From Ignavibacteria bacterium (GTDB lineage Bacteria > Bacteroidota > Ignavibacteria > Tepidaquicellales > Tepidaquicellaceae): DNA of 64,000 nucleotides. The stretch spans positions 1-64,000 of the forward strand of contig JAIBBK010000019.1 of NCBI GenBank assembly GCA_019694675.1, in the 5' to 3' direction. The notes under the pieces were generated by a model. The model worked only from the letters and a program-made list of their open reading frames with translations, had not been told where the DNA came from and did not search any database. The translations under genes and the position numbers were made by a program. Shown piece after piece: positions 52,618 through 60,864 of the stretch; position 1 is the first letter of the stretch; every line of letters begins with the position of its first letter.

Positions 52618-53412
52618 CTAAAAATTGGAATGAGTTCTTATCACTTCGAGGAACTCCTTGTATGCCTCGGATGATAGGCCCGTTTCTCCGGAAAACGGAT
52701 GATCGAGAAAGAATATCAGTAGCATTATCAGAGCGTTTGTCATTGCGAACAGGGCAGTCATGGTTGCCTGTATCTTCAGGTCCCTTGTGCCGAAGAACAG
52801 TGAAAACCCCACGGATGTCAACGCGCCGATCATTATCACGGTCCAGACAACAAAAGGTATGTTCTTCCTGCTTGTGGCGATCCTCATAACTCTTGCTTTG
52901 GAAAGTTCATTCAGATCAGCAAGGCACTGCTGAAACACCGCATCAGTTTCTATACGCTTAAGCTCAGGCTCCGTAAGGATCAGGTTCCAGAGTTTAAGAT
53001 GTTCGTTCCTTGCTTTTTCGGAGACCTTCCCTTCACCGAGCAGTTTCCATTCATCCCGTATCACGGCTTCTGTGTAACTTACGATGGCGGTCCTGATCCT
53101 TTCTGCAACATCCGGCCGGAAAGATTTGCTGTTATGGTAAATGTTTCTGAGAGCAGTTATCTCCGCTTCGCTGTAATTGAGAGCTTCCGTGTATTCGCTC
53201 CAGCTTACATAGATCACAAATGCAACAATGACCGCATAGATCAGCCCGAGTGCGTTAAAAAGAAAACCACCTACTTCGTGATTTTCCTTGTATTTGTCGT
53301 AGGGGATACGTTTCCGGAGGTAGATCAAAACTGAGATCGCCAATGCAGCGCTGATTACTGCGACAACGAACATTACCAGCCATGCAGGCAGTTCAAGAAG
53401 CAAGTCCTTCAT
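52618..53412 (-). CDS. DUF4239 (bestrophin-like) membrane protein
   Basis: The 264-residue protein has two N-terminal helices (10-30, 48-68), a central amphipathic region (YSEAEITALRNIYHNSKSF, SYTEAVIRDEWKLLGEG) and two C-terminal helices (~188-235). It ends in HPFSGETGLSSEAYKEFLE, the conserved tail of DUF4239 proteins, which are distantly bestrophin-like. Function is unknown; an ion channel role has been proposed by fold resemblance only. It is last in a seven-gene minus-strand run. Confidence 0.85.
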   Translation of the reverse strand: MKDLLLELPAWLVMFVVAVISAALAISVLIYLRKRIPYDKYKENHEVGGFLFNALGLIYAVIVAFVIYVSWSEYTEALNYSEAEITALRNIYHNSKSFRPDVAERIRTAIVSYTEAVIRDEWKLLGEGKVSEKARNEHLKLWNLILTEPELKRIETDAVFQQCLADLNELSKARVMRIATSRKNIPFVVWTVIMIGALTSVGFSLFFGTRDLKIQATMTALFAMTNALIMLLIFFLDHPFSGETGLSSEAYKEFLEVIRTHSNF

Positions 53413-53443
53413 GCTGAATAATTTATATTTGACACCGGATTCT

Positions 53444-54571
53444 TCACGATGCTGAAGTCACTGCCTTTGGACTTCCGTTATCGTCATCAAGTTCATGTGT
53501 TGCCTTCAGCTCGAGAGTTCTCTTCTTCTCTGCGGCGGAAATGAATCCGACTGATATGAGAATGAATACCAGCGAGAGCCAGTCCGCTGTTCCGGGGAAT
53601 TTTCCGCCGAAGAACAACCAGAACAGCAAAGTTGCCGCCGTGCCTGCAACAAGAGATGTCAGCCTGTTGACAAGCCCCGCGAATGTGGCGGTCCTTCCCT
53701 TGAACATGAATATGAATACGGAAAAGAATGCAACTATGCCGAATGCGGTGCCTGCGAGTATTGCCCAGCCCCACATCGGATGAATGTTGCTGAACGAATC
53801 CACAAACGATACAACCTGAGGCAGGTCCCAGCCAAAATACCTGAAACCCAGGAAAACAAGAATGCCTCCAAGGATCATTGTAATGCTTGCGGCAATCTGC
53901 TCGATCCCGAAGAAGCCTTTATTGTCCTGCTTAACGCCCTTGGCTCTTGTGTTCTTGTAATAGTTCATGATGTAGATCCTTATGAAGTATGCAATGATGT
54001 AACTTATGAGGATCGTCATAGCCGCCGCATTGTAAATGAAGTCAAATTCTCCCTGCTTTCCGAAGAAGACATTGATAGCCACTGCTATGACAGCGAACAC
54101 AACAGCAATGTTCTCTTCCATGTAAATCTTCTTCTTCAGTATGCCTTTGCGTATCTGTATCTCGTCAACTATCCTGCTGATCACGATCACACTGCCCCGC
54201 ATAATCACCATCGCAACCATAACGGAGATGGGAAGGGAGTACATGAGCGTAGTGGTAGGGATCACAACCGCCGTGCAGATCCCCGAAGGTATGATGTACA
54301 GCAGTTCTTCGGGAACGGTGAATCCCAGTAGTCTGGCGGTTCCGTTGGATTGTATCCTGTACCAGCCGAGAATTATCACAACAGCAAGCGCAAACATGTT
54401 GCCCCCAATTGTGCTGTAAACCAGGTATTGCATATCGGTCATTCCCGGAAATCCGAGATCGGCCTTTCCCAGGAAGTACTTGACGCTCAGACCGGTTATT
54501 ACATAAAACACAAAGTAGCCGATGCAAAGCTGTATCAGCCTTCCGGTACTTCCTTCTTTTGTTTTCCACAT
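53444..54571 (-). CDS. Polytopic membrane protein of unknown family (EamA-like layout)
   Basis: The 375-residue protein has about ten membrane helices in two similar halves (first: IQLCIGYFVFYVITGLSV onward; second: IEQIAASITMILGGILVF onward) and a C-terminal charged tail. The repeated five-helix layout recalls the drug/metabolite transporter superfamily, but no signature was secure. It is encoded 31 bp upstream of the DUF4239 gene and 32 bp downstream of a small membrane-protein gene. Confidence 0.65.
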   Translation of the reverse strand: MWKTKEGSTGRLIQLCIGYFVFYVITGLSVKYFLGKADLGFPGMTDMQYLVYSTIGGNMFALAVVIILGWYRIQSNGTARLLGFTVPEELLYIIPSGICTAVVIPTTTLMYSLPISVMVAMVIMRGSVIVISRIVDEIQIRKGILKKKIYMEENIAVVFAVIAVAINVFFGKQGEFDFIYNAAAMTILISYIIAYFIRIYIMNYYKNTRAKGVKQDNKGFFGIEQIAASITMILGGILVFLGFRYFGWDLPQVVSFVDSFSNIHPMWGWAILAGTAFGIVAFFSVFIFMFKGRTATFAGLVNRLTSLVAGTAATLLFWLFFGGKFPGTADWLSLVFILISVGFISAAEKKRTLELKATHELDDDNGSPKAVTSAS

Positions 54572-54603
54572 ATCCTGTATCTGCTCCCGGTGTTTGAGTT
54601 AAA

Positions 54604-54906
54604 TCAAATGAAAACATATATAATGTACAACATCAGTCCGAGCGAACTTACGATCCTGTGATAGTATCCGCCTTTTATGCCAAGCGGAAGAATGAGCATC
54701 ATGGCAAGTGATGACAGGATCAATACCAGTCTGGTGATGTCTCCGAGACTGAAGTAAGCATTGACGGCAAGTGCTGCTATCAGAACCGAATATATTGCCT
54801 GATGGCTTCGCTTTGTAACTGACAGTTTGCCCGTAAAGAGCATCCATCCGATCGCATAGTTTGAGAAATAAAGAATGAGCCCGGCATACATAATCAGGTG
54901 GCTCAA
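54604..54906 (-). CDS. Small four-helix membrane protein
   Basis: The 100-residue protein is almost entirely hydrophobic, with about four helices (MYAGLILYFSNYAIGWMLF; AIYSVLIAALAVNAYFSL; LVLILSSLAMMLILPLG; IVSSLGLMLYIIYVFI) and a short basic loop SVTKRSHQ. I do not recognise a family. It starts 6 bp after the nitroreductase gene in the same run. Confidence 0.65.
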   Translation of the reverse strand: MSHLIMYAGLILYFSNYAIGWMLFTGKLSVTKRSHQAIYSVLIAALAVNAYFSLGDITRLVLILSSLAMMLILPLGIKGGYYHRIVSSLGLMLYIIYVFI

Positions 54907-54912
54907 TGATCC

Positions 54913-55695
54913 TCACTGTTTAAAAGCATTGCCAAACCTGTTGCTGAAGGCAAGCTCGCCGAACTCTTTTCTTTGTGATGAACGCCAGTCAATTGCAGGG
55001 CGCTTCATATCCGGGTCAACGTAACCCATCCTGAACACTGCTGCAAGTTCGTAATCTTCAGGAATGCCGAGTAAGTCGGCGAGTTCATTCCATTTTGCAG
55101 GGATCTCTCCCGGCGTTGAAATGAACTGCATTCCCATGCCGATAGCTGTCGTAACAAGCCAAAGAGTCTGTATCACTGCGCCCATAGAGATCACGGAATA
55201 GAATCCGGAGAGTTCTTCCTTTTTGTATTCTTCCTTTGCAAGCGCGATTGCAAAGAGCATCGGAGACGTTGATACAAGCTTCTCTTCGTCGTTTCCGAGT
55301 ATTCTTGAAACTCTGAAGCGTGAAATCACTTTCCCGCCTGCCTCTGAAAAGATGCTTTTTGCAAACGGCTTAAGGAATGAAGGCAGATGATCTATATGTA
55401 TGCCGTCCTTCGTCTTCTCGATCTCTTCTTCGCTGAATCGGAAGTACTTTCTGTACTGCTTCCAGAATCTTCCGTCATCCATAAGCTGCACCATCGAGTC
55501 GCCTGCGATCTTTGCGATCCTGTCAATGATCTTACTCTCCTGAACTATCACAAACCTCCAAGGCTGTGAATTAAAATGGCTCGGTGAATGCGAAGCCATC
55601 TTGACAAGAAGCTCCACGTCATCCCGTGAGACCTTCCTATCCGCAAACGCAGTGTTCGTGGTCTTACGGTTTACAATAGCATCAAAGAGTTCCAA
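54913..55695 (-). CDS. Nitroreductase family flavoprotein
   Basis: The 260-residue protein has the nitroreductase fold features: VNRKTTNTAFADRKVSRDDV at the N-terminus, HSPSHFNSQPWRFVIV for FMN contact, GAVIQTLWLVTTAIGMGMQF and LGIPEDYELAAVFRMGYVD. It is predicted to be FMN-dependent and to use NAD(P)H to reduce nitro groups, quinones or related compounds. A mid-protein insert (SFLKPFAKSIFSEAGGKVIS) makes it slightly longer than common members. It lies 4 bp after the DUF1287 gene. Confidence 0.9.
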   Translation of the reverse strand: MELFDAIVNRKTTNTAFADRKVSRDDVELLVKMASHSPSHFNSQPWRFVIVQESKIIDRIAKIAGDSMVQLMDDGRFWKQYRKYFRFSEEEIEKTKDGIHIDHLPSFLKPFAKSIFSEAGGKVISRFRVSRILGNDEEKLVSTSPMLFAIALAKEEYKKEELSGFYSVISMGAVIQTLWLVTTAIGMGMQFISTPGEIPAKWNELADLLGIPEDYELAAVFRMGYVDPDMKRPAIDWRSSQRKEFGELAFSNRFGNAFKQ

Positions 55696-55699
55696 AATA

Positions 55700-56401
55700 T
55701 CAGTTGTCCTTTATCCTGTAATGACCGGTGATCTTCCACTTGTAGAGCTTGTCTTCATCCGCAATGTGTCCCGGGTCGGGGTGATTGTGGATCACAGTAT
55801 GTCTTCCTTCCGCTGTGCCGTCTGAGACAATGCCTGTATGATCGCTGGCGCCGTCTTCATTCATGTCCCACACCACAATGTCTCCCGGCTGAAAGTCGTT
55901 ATTGCCCGGCGATTGCCAGTATTTTCCGAACCAGACCTCAAGGTTCATGACTCTCCTGTGGTCAATGTTCGGATCAGCTTTTTTCTTACCCCATCGCGAA
56001 ATCGGATAATCCGACATTGCGGCCTTAATGTCTTTGTTAACGGCCTCCTGAAGATCAACAATCCCGGCATATCTCAGCGATCTGACTATAACATCCGTGC
56101 ACACTCCTATCTTCGGATCAAGATCGCCTCCGGGAAACACCCTGCTTCCGGTGTTCACGCCGTCTTTGTATGTAAGCACATAATATCCCATTGTCAGATC
56201 ATACTCTGTTCCCTCGGAGAGATTCTTCTTTGCGCCTTCCACTATCATCCTTTGCTTATCATCAGACTTTCGGGAGCCCGTTTGATTGTCATTCAGCTTC
56301 GCAAAACCGTTGGCATCCAGCCGGCAGAAATTGAAAACAAACAAGAATCCTGCACAAAGAAGCACTGTTGATGATATCAGGAAACTGAATTGTCTTTGCA
56401 T
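55700..56401 (-). CDS. DUF1287 family periplasmic protein
   Basis: The 233-residue protein has an N-terminal membrane or signal segment (7-28). Its DUF1287 core contains GVCTDVIVRSLRYAGIVDLQ, NIDHRRVMNLEVWFGKYWQ, PGDIVVWDMNEDGASDHTGI and VIHNHPDPGHIADEDKLYKW. The Cys, His and Asp pattern resembles the NlpC/P60-like papain fold, so a periplasmic hydrolase acting on peptidoglycan or a related amide is possible, though no activity is proven for this family as far as I know. It is encoded in the minus-strand run between the cupin and nitroreductase genes. Confidence 0.82.
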   Translation of the reverse strand: MQRQFSFLISSTVLLCAGFLFVFNFCRLDANGFAKLNDNQTGSRKSDDKQRMIVEGAKKNLSEGTEYDLTMGYYVLTYKDGVNTGSRVFPGGDLDPKIGVCTDVIVRSLRYAGIVDLQEAVNKDIKAAMSDYPISRWGKKKADPNIDHRRVMNLEVWFGKYWQSPGNNDFQPGDIVVWDMNEDGASDHTGIVSDGTAEGRHTVIHNHPDPGHIADEDKLYKWKITGHYRIKDN

Positions 56402-56442
56402 GAAAAGTCTAATGGAATTTTAACAGGTCAAGAAAATAATGA

Positions 56443-56946
56443 TCAGCCTCTTCCGAAATCATCAGAGATCCTTCTTATGTCTTCTTCGTCTGATGGATCA
56501 TCCGGAAATGTGTGAACCCATATCTCCGCAACAACACCCCAGTCATTCAGGCCAACCAGACGGTGCCTTGTACCAAGTTTCATTTCAACAAGGTCTTCAT
56601 TATTGTAAATGTCCATCTCCGGTGGCTGCTCATCTGTATCGCTCATGTAAATGCCCACGGGACCGTTTACAATCCGCCAAAGTTCCGAACGCCTCTCATG
56701 AGACTGCCACGAAAGTTTCTTCCCGGGCTCAACCACAAGTATCTTAGGGCTCACGTTAAGTTTGGAGATGTCGAACGGCAGTTCGATGCCATTGAAGTAG
56801 TTGTTAAGAAATACCGGAAGGCTCTCATTGCCGATCCTGAAAAAGCCTCCCCACGGACGTTCAAAGTCCTCACCCGATACGGAAATGCCCTTTGTGGTAA
56901 GTTCGGTTCTTATCTCACCTGCTATTAAATTCTTGTCCTTTGTCAA
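56443..56946 (-). CDS. Mannose-6-phosphate isomerase type II-like cupin
   Basis: The 167-residue protein is a single cupin domain: FERPWGGFFRIGNE, LVVEPGKKLSWQSHERRSE with the metal-binding His/Glu pattern, WRIVNGPVGIYMSD and KLGTRHRLVGLNDWGVVAEIW. It resembles the cupin half of bifunctional mannose-6-phosphate isomerase/GDP-mannose pyrophosphorylase proteins and free-standing WbuC/PMI-like cupins. Sugar-phosphate isomerisation is possible but unproven. It is encoded 6 bp after the L-2-hydroxyglutarate oxidase gene. Confidence 0.78.
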   Translation of the reverse strand: MTKDKNLIAGEIRTELTTKGISVSGEDFERPWGGFFRIGNESLPVFLNNYFNGIELPFDISKLNVSPKILVVEPGKKLSWQSHERRSELWRIVNGPVGIYMSDTDEQPPEMDIYNNEDLVEMKLGTRHRLVGLNDWGVVAEIWVHTFPDDPSDEEDIRRISDDFGRG

Positions 56947-56952
56947 TTTGAG

Positions 56953-58167
56953 TCAGTAAGTTGAATTGAGTCTTTTGATCGCCTTCTCCGAAATCGTTTC
57001 GCCGATCGAAAACGACGCTGTGGCCGCAGGCGAAGGCGCATTGCAGACGTTGATCATTCCCTCGTCCTCGAGGATATGGAAGTCATCAATCAGGTTTCCG
57101 TTCATATCGCAGGCCTGAGCCCTTACACCTGCACCGCCATACATCAGGTCACTTTCCTTAATTGACGGCAGAAGTCGCTGAAGAGAACGTGTGAACAGCT
57201 TCTTTGAATATGACCGCCTGAACTCATCGAGTCCGGTGCCTGCATATCTGAGAGCGAGTTTACGGAAACCGGCAAAAGTCAAAGTATCAAACGAATCCCT
57301 TAAATTAAAATCATTTTTTTTGTATCCCTCCCTTTTAAACGCAAGCACAGCATTAGGTCCGGCCTCAACACTGCCGTCGATCCTTCTTGTGAAGTGAACT
57401 CCGAGAAACGGAAACCGGGGATCGGGTACGGGATAGATCAGATTTCTAACCAGATTTTCGCGGCCGCTCCTGAGCTTATAATATTCACCCCGGAACGGTA
57501 TGATCCTGAATCCGGGCTTAGCACCCGAGACGTCTGCGATCCTGTCGGAATGGAGCCCGGCACATGCGATGCAAAGTTTTGCGCTCACCGTTTTCAGATT
57601 CGTCCTTATGGTAATGTTCCGGGAATCACTGCGGATCTCTTTGACCTCTTCTCCGAAGAACATTCTGCAATTCAGTTCAGATGCAAGCTGAACAAGTTTC
57701 GAACATACAGCTCTGTAATCTACTATGCCTGTCTGCGGTACGAAGATCCCTTTAAGCCCGGATGCATGCGGCTCAAGCTCTTTTATCTCCTGACCGCTCA
57801 CAGGGCGGCATCCCGTAAGGCCGTTTGCAATGCCTCTGCGGAGAAGTTCCTCCATGCGTTCAAATTCGCTTTCATCAGTTGCTGAGATCACTTTGCCGCA
57901 GATTTCAAACGGCACATCATGCTCGGAGCAGAATTCCACAAGCATTCCGTAACCGCGTATGCAGTTCAGCGCTTTCAGACTGCCGGGCTTGTAATATATT
58001 CCGGAGTGAATAACTCCGCTGTTATGTCCGGTCTGATGCATTGCTGAGCCGATCTCCTTTTCTATGATGCAGATCCTCAGCGAACTGTCATTGCAAAGCA
58101 GTCTGTATGCAGTGCTGAGGCCGAGTATCCCTGCGCCTATTACGGCAATATCGAATGTGTTGTCCAA
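56953..58167 (-). CDS. lhgO: L-2-hydroxyglutarate oxidase/dehydrogenase (LhgO)
   Basis: From the chosen TTG start (MDNTFDIAVIGAGILGL) the protein has ~404 residues with an FAD Rossmann motif at the N-terminus, TGHNSGVIHSGIYY, FVPQTGIVDYRAVCSKL, FRGEYYKLR and PFLGVHFTRRIDGSVEAGPN, all typical of LhgO. It oxidises L-2-hydroxyglutarate to 2-oxoglutarate, passing electrons to oxygen or quinone. The frame extends 19 codons upstream to a GTG at 58224, but that would put extra residues before the dinucleotide fold; TTG starts are common in this window. It heads the seven-gene minus-strand run. Confidence 0.88.
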   Translation of the reverse strand: MDNTFDIAVIGAGILGLSTAYRLLCNDSSLRICIIEKEIGSAMHQTGHNSGVIHSGIYYKPGSLKALNCIRGYGMLVEFCSEHDVPFEICGKVISATDESEFERMEELLRRGIANGLTGCRPVSGQEIKELEPHASGLKGIFVPQTGIVDYRAVCSKLVQLASELNCRMFFGEEVKEIRSDSRNITIRTNLKTVSAKLCIACAGLHSDRIADVSGAKPGFRIIPFRGEYYKLRSGRENLVRNLIYPVPDPRFPFLGVHFTRRIDGSVEAGPNAVLAFKREGYKKNDFNLRDSFDTLTFAGFRKLALRYAGTGLDEFRRSYSKKLFTRSLQRLLPSIKESDLMYGGAGVRAQACDMNGNLIDDFHILEDEGMINVCNAPSPAATASFSIGETISEKAIKRLNSTY

Positions 58168-58319
58168 AATGATCTGCAAAGATAACTCTATTGATCCAAA
58201 GTGTCGGGAGAATATGTTCCCCACTTAACTTTGCGCTGAATTCTCACTGCCGGATTCATAACTTTTGTCATTCAGGATCATCAGGCAACATGCATGCATA
58301 AATCAGAACATACAATCAT

Positions 58320-59549
58320 CTGAACAGGAAATCATTCATTGGCTTTACGGCTGTCAGTCTGCTGAACTTCCTTATCGCGGCGGTCATGGGGCTTGCGCTC
58401 CGTTTTGCCGCGCTTGGCGGCGCTCTGGTTTTCGATTATCAGAATATGCTTCACGCGCACTCGCATATTGCGGCTCTCGGCTGGGTTTATCAGATGATGT
58501 TTGTTCTGCTCGTCCAAACTTATGTGCCGGAGGAAAACAGATCATTCCGAAGACTTTTCATTGTGACACAGTTGTCGGTGTTTGGAATGATGGTGAGCTT
58601 TCCTTTGCAGGGCTACGGCACCTGCTCAATAATCTTTTCCGCGCTTCACATATTATGCACATACTCTTTTGTATTCCTGATTCTCAAGCGCTCGGTATTT
58701 AAGAATGATCTTGAGAAAGCGGCGTTACGGGCCGCTTGCATGTTCCTCCTGCTCACCACTGCAGGCATATTAAGCCTTGCATTGTCGATCAAATTCTTTG
58801 GAAAGGGATCCGTTCAGTATCTTCTCAGCATTCAGTTCTATCTCCATTTTCTGTTCAACGGAGCTTTTGTATTCGGTCTGCTTGCAGTACTTTTCAGTAA
58901 GATGCCTCCGGATGTCAAAGCAGAGACTGTCAGAAAGTGCATACATGGGATCTCCTGGATCGCACTGTCAGTTCTTTTCGGTTTTTCACTTCCGCTGATG
59001 TGGTTCTATCCCGGAGAGATCTGGTACACTCTTTACGGCGTCTCGGTCTTTCAGCAGGCCGCAGGAGCAGTTCTGCTGTACATTTCGGTCAGGCAGATTG
59101 TATCCGACAGTTTCAGAGAGTCCGGAACTGCGGTCAGGGTCCTTCTGTCATTGTCAATTGCCGGAATTGTTGCCAAGGTTTTGATTCAGTTGATGCTTGT
59201 TGTGCCTCTGTTCATAAGTGCGGCGTTTGAGATCAGGAATCTCTTCATCGGATATATTCATCTGCTCATGCTTGGAGTGGTGTCCGGCGTTATGCTGAGT
59301 TTGATCGTGAAGGGAGCGGCCGGTATGCCTGAGCGGCAAAACAGGTTCATACTGCCTTCGGCAGTTTTTGTTGCAGGTGTGTTTTTATCTGAACTCGTTA
59401 TCTTCATTCAGGGTCTGGCACATTTTACCGGAACCGCAAGCATTCCGAACTATCCTCTTCTTCTGTTTGTATTGAGCTTGATGATCGTAACGGCAGTCGG
59501 GTTGTTTCTTTTCAGATTCATAAAGATGTTCAGAAATGATCTGTGTTGA
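58320..59549 (+). CDS. Heme-copper-oxidase/NnrS-like twelve-helix membrane protein with unclear start
   Basis: The protein is ~409 residues if started at CTG 58320. The first ATG (58386) would cut the first helix (SFIGFTAVSLLNFLIAAVMG). It has about twelve helices and a His-rich helix 2 start, YQNMLHAHSHIAALGWVYQ, reminiscent of the haem-ligand helix of cbb3/NOR-type subunit I and of NnrS. Other histidines are sparse, so haem-copper catalysis is not established. The only possible starts after the in-frame TAA at 58299 are ATC, CTG or ATT until the ATG. It is divergent from lhgO. Confidence 0.7.
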   Translation: MNRKSFIGFTAVSLLNFLIAAVMGLALRFAALGGALVFDYQNMLHAHSHIAALGWVYQMMFVLLVQTYVPEENRSFRRLFIVTQLSVFGMMVSFPLQGYGTCSIIFSALHILCTYSFVFLILKRSVFKNDLEKAALRAACMFLLLTTAGILSLALSIKFFGKGSVQYLLSIQFYLHFLFNGAFVFGLLAVLFSKMPPDVKAETVRKCIHGISWIALSVLFGFSLPLMWFYPGEIWYTLYGVSVFQQAAGAVLLYISVRQIVSDSFRESGTAVRVLLSLSIAGIVAKVLIQLMLVVPLFISAAFEIRNLFIGYIHLLMLGVVSGVMLSLIVKGAAGMPERQNRFILPSAVFVAGVFLSELVIFIQGLAHFTGTASIPNYPLLLFVLSLMIVTAVGLFLFRFIKMFRNDLC

Positions 59550-59676
59550 GTTTTCCGACCTGATCTTATGCGGGTGAACCTGTTGCTGTGAACAGGGCAG
59601 GTGTCGCATAATTACACTTGAATGTCTCCCTCCGTTGGCTATGTTTCTGCAAATGCAACTCAATCAATAACATACC

Positions 59677-60306
59677 ATGCTAAAGAAAGTCAAAGAGAAA
59701 CCTGCGGCCGCATCAGGCGGTATATTTGATTCGATTCCGGCTCCGGCGCGCCGGGCGCTTATCGGCAAAGGCATTGATTCGCTTGTCAGGCTCTCAAAAC
59801 ATTCGAAGGAGGATCTTCTGAAACTTCACGGATTCGGACCTTCTTCAATACCCGCTGTAGAGTCACTTCTCAAGTCAGCCGGCTTGTCGCTTGCAAAGAA
59901 GCAGGACAAAGCAAACAGGGCGGGAGGATTTGCGGATGTTGACGAATACATTTCTTCTCAGCCCGCGGAACTCATTCCTGTGCTTAATGAATTGAGAAGA
60001 GTGATACTCAAATCGGTTCCGGGTGCAGAAGAGTTCATAAGCTATCAGCTTCCTTCTTACAGATACTTCGGGATCGTAATTCACTTCGGCGGTTTTAAGA
60101 AGCATTATTCGATATTTCTCAGGCCTAAGTACCTGCAGGAGTTCCTTCCTGAACTTAGCGCATACAGAACCACTAAGTCAGCAGTGAATTTCCCTCTGGG
60201 CTCTCCTGTGCCTGTGAAGCTCATTTCAAAGATCGCAAAGTATGTTGCAGACCGGAACCGGCTTGAAGCAAAGGCAAAGGAAGCTCAGAAGAAATCAAAG
60301 AAGTAG
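59677..60306 (+). CDS. Helix-hairpin-helix plus DUF1801 protein
   Basis: The 209-residue protein has an N-terminal HhH-type segment (~15-70; PAPARRALIGKGIDSLVRLS, LLKLHGFGPSSIPAVESLL) like the RNA polymerase alpha C-terminal domain. A DUF1801 domain follows (~88-195; VDEYISSQPAELIPVLNELR, FISYQLPSYRYFG, FHFGGFKKHYSIF-like IHFGGFKKHYSIFL) and then a lysine-rich tail. DUF1801 proteins are cytosolic and of unknown function; the HhH part suggests nucleic-acid or protein docking. The gene is monocistronic by position. Confidence 0.8.
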   Translation: MLKKVKEKPAAASGGIFDSIPAPARRALIGKGIDSLVRLSKHSKEDLLKLHGFGPSSIPAVESLLKSAGLSLAKKQDKANRAGGFADVDEYISSQPAELIPVLNELRRVILKSVPGAEEFISYQLPSYRYFGIVIHFGGFKKHYSIFLRPKYLQEFLPELSAYRTTKSAVNFPLGSPVPVKLISKIAKYVADRNRLEAKAKEAQKKSKK

Positions 60307-60444
60307 GACATTTTTTCTTATCGGTGCGATTCAGACATTGGCCCGAACTCTTCGGAGAAATTCAAGTCTGTTTGTTTTCAACTGAGTTATTATTGCCGCT
60401 TTGGTATCTTAATCCATAATTGTTTCATTTAGCTAAGGAGTATG

Positions 60445-60864
60445 ATGACAATCAGGATCATTGACAGGAGCAAATATTTCAAAGGCCTTCTGCTGTTGAT
60501 ACGCCAGGACAGGAAAGTGACGGAGACCGAAAAGAAACTTATGATGAGAATTGGAAAGTCGCTTGGATTTGAAAGAGAATTCTGCATAAACGTCATTCAT
60601 GAGATACTTGACAATGTTCACATCTCTGACGAGATCCCGGAGTTCTCTTCCAAAGAGCTTGCGAAGAAATTCATCAGGGACGGTCTTGCGATTGCAGTGT
60701 CCGATGTGGAGGTTCACCCCGATGAGGAAAAATGGCTCAGGACTGCGGCAGAGAGGAACGGCCTCGACATCGATTGGTTCATGGAAGAACTTTCAAAGGC
60801 ATCACTGAGAAAAGAGCTGCCCGGTATTCTGGAAGTGGAAAGTCTTTCAGTGAAGCATTCATGA
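60445..60864 (+). CDS. TerB-like protein
   Basis: About 139 residues from the ATG at 60445, 4 bp after an AAGGAG; the tandem ATG at 60442 is only 1 bp from it. The all-helical domain with GLLLLIRQDRKVTETEKKLM, VIHEILDNVHISDEIPEF, DGLAIAVSDVEVHPDEEKWL fits the tellurite-resistance TerB/DjlA N-terminal superfamily, where acidic residues bind metal. Its TGA overlaps the start of the cyclase-STAND gene as ATGA, so the two are co-translated and probably act together. Confidence 0.78.
   Translation: MTIRIIDRSKYFKGLLLLIRQDRKVTETEKKLMMRIGKSLGFEREFCINVIHEILDNVHISDEIPEFSSKELAKKFIRDGLAIAVSDVEVHPDEEKWLRTAAERNGLDIDWFMEELSKASLRKELPGILEVESLSVKHS

Noticed and set aside
60732-60860. Upstream extension of the cyclase-STAND frame
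   Set aside because: It lies wholly inside the TerB-like gene; the ATG at 60861 forms an ATGA overlap and begins right before the cyclase motif.
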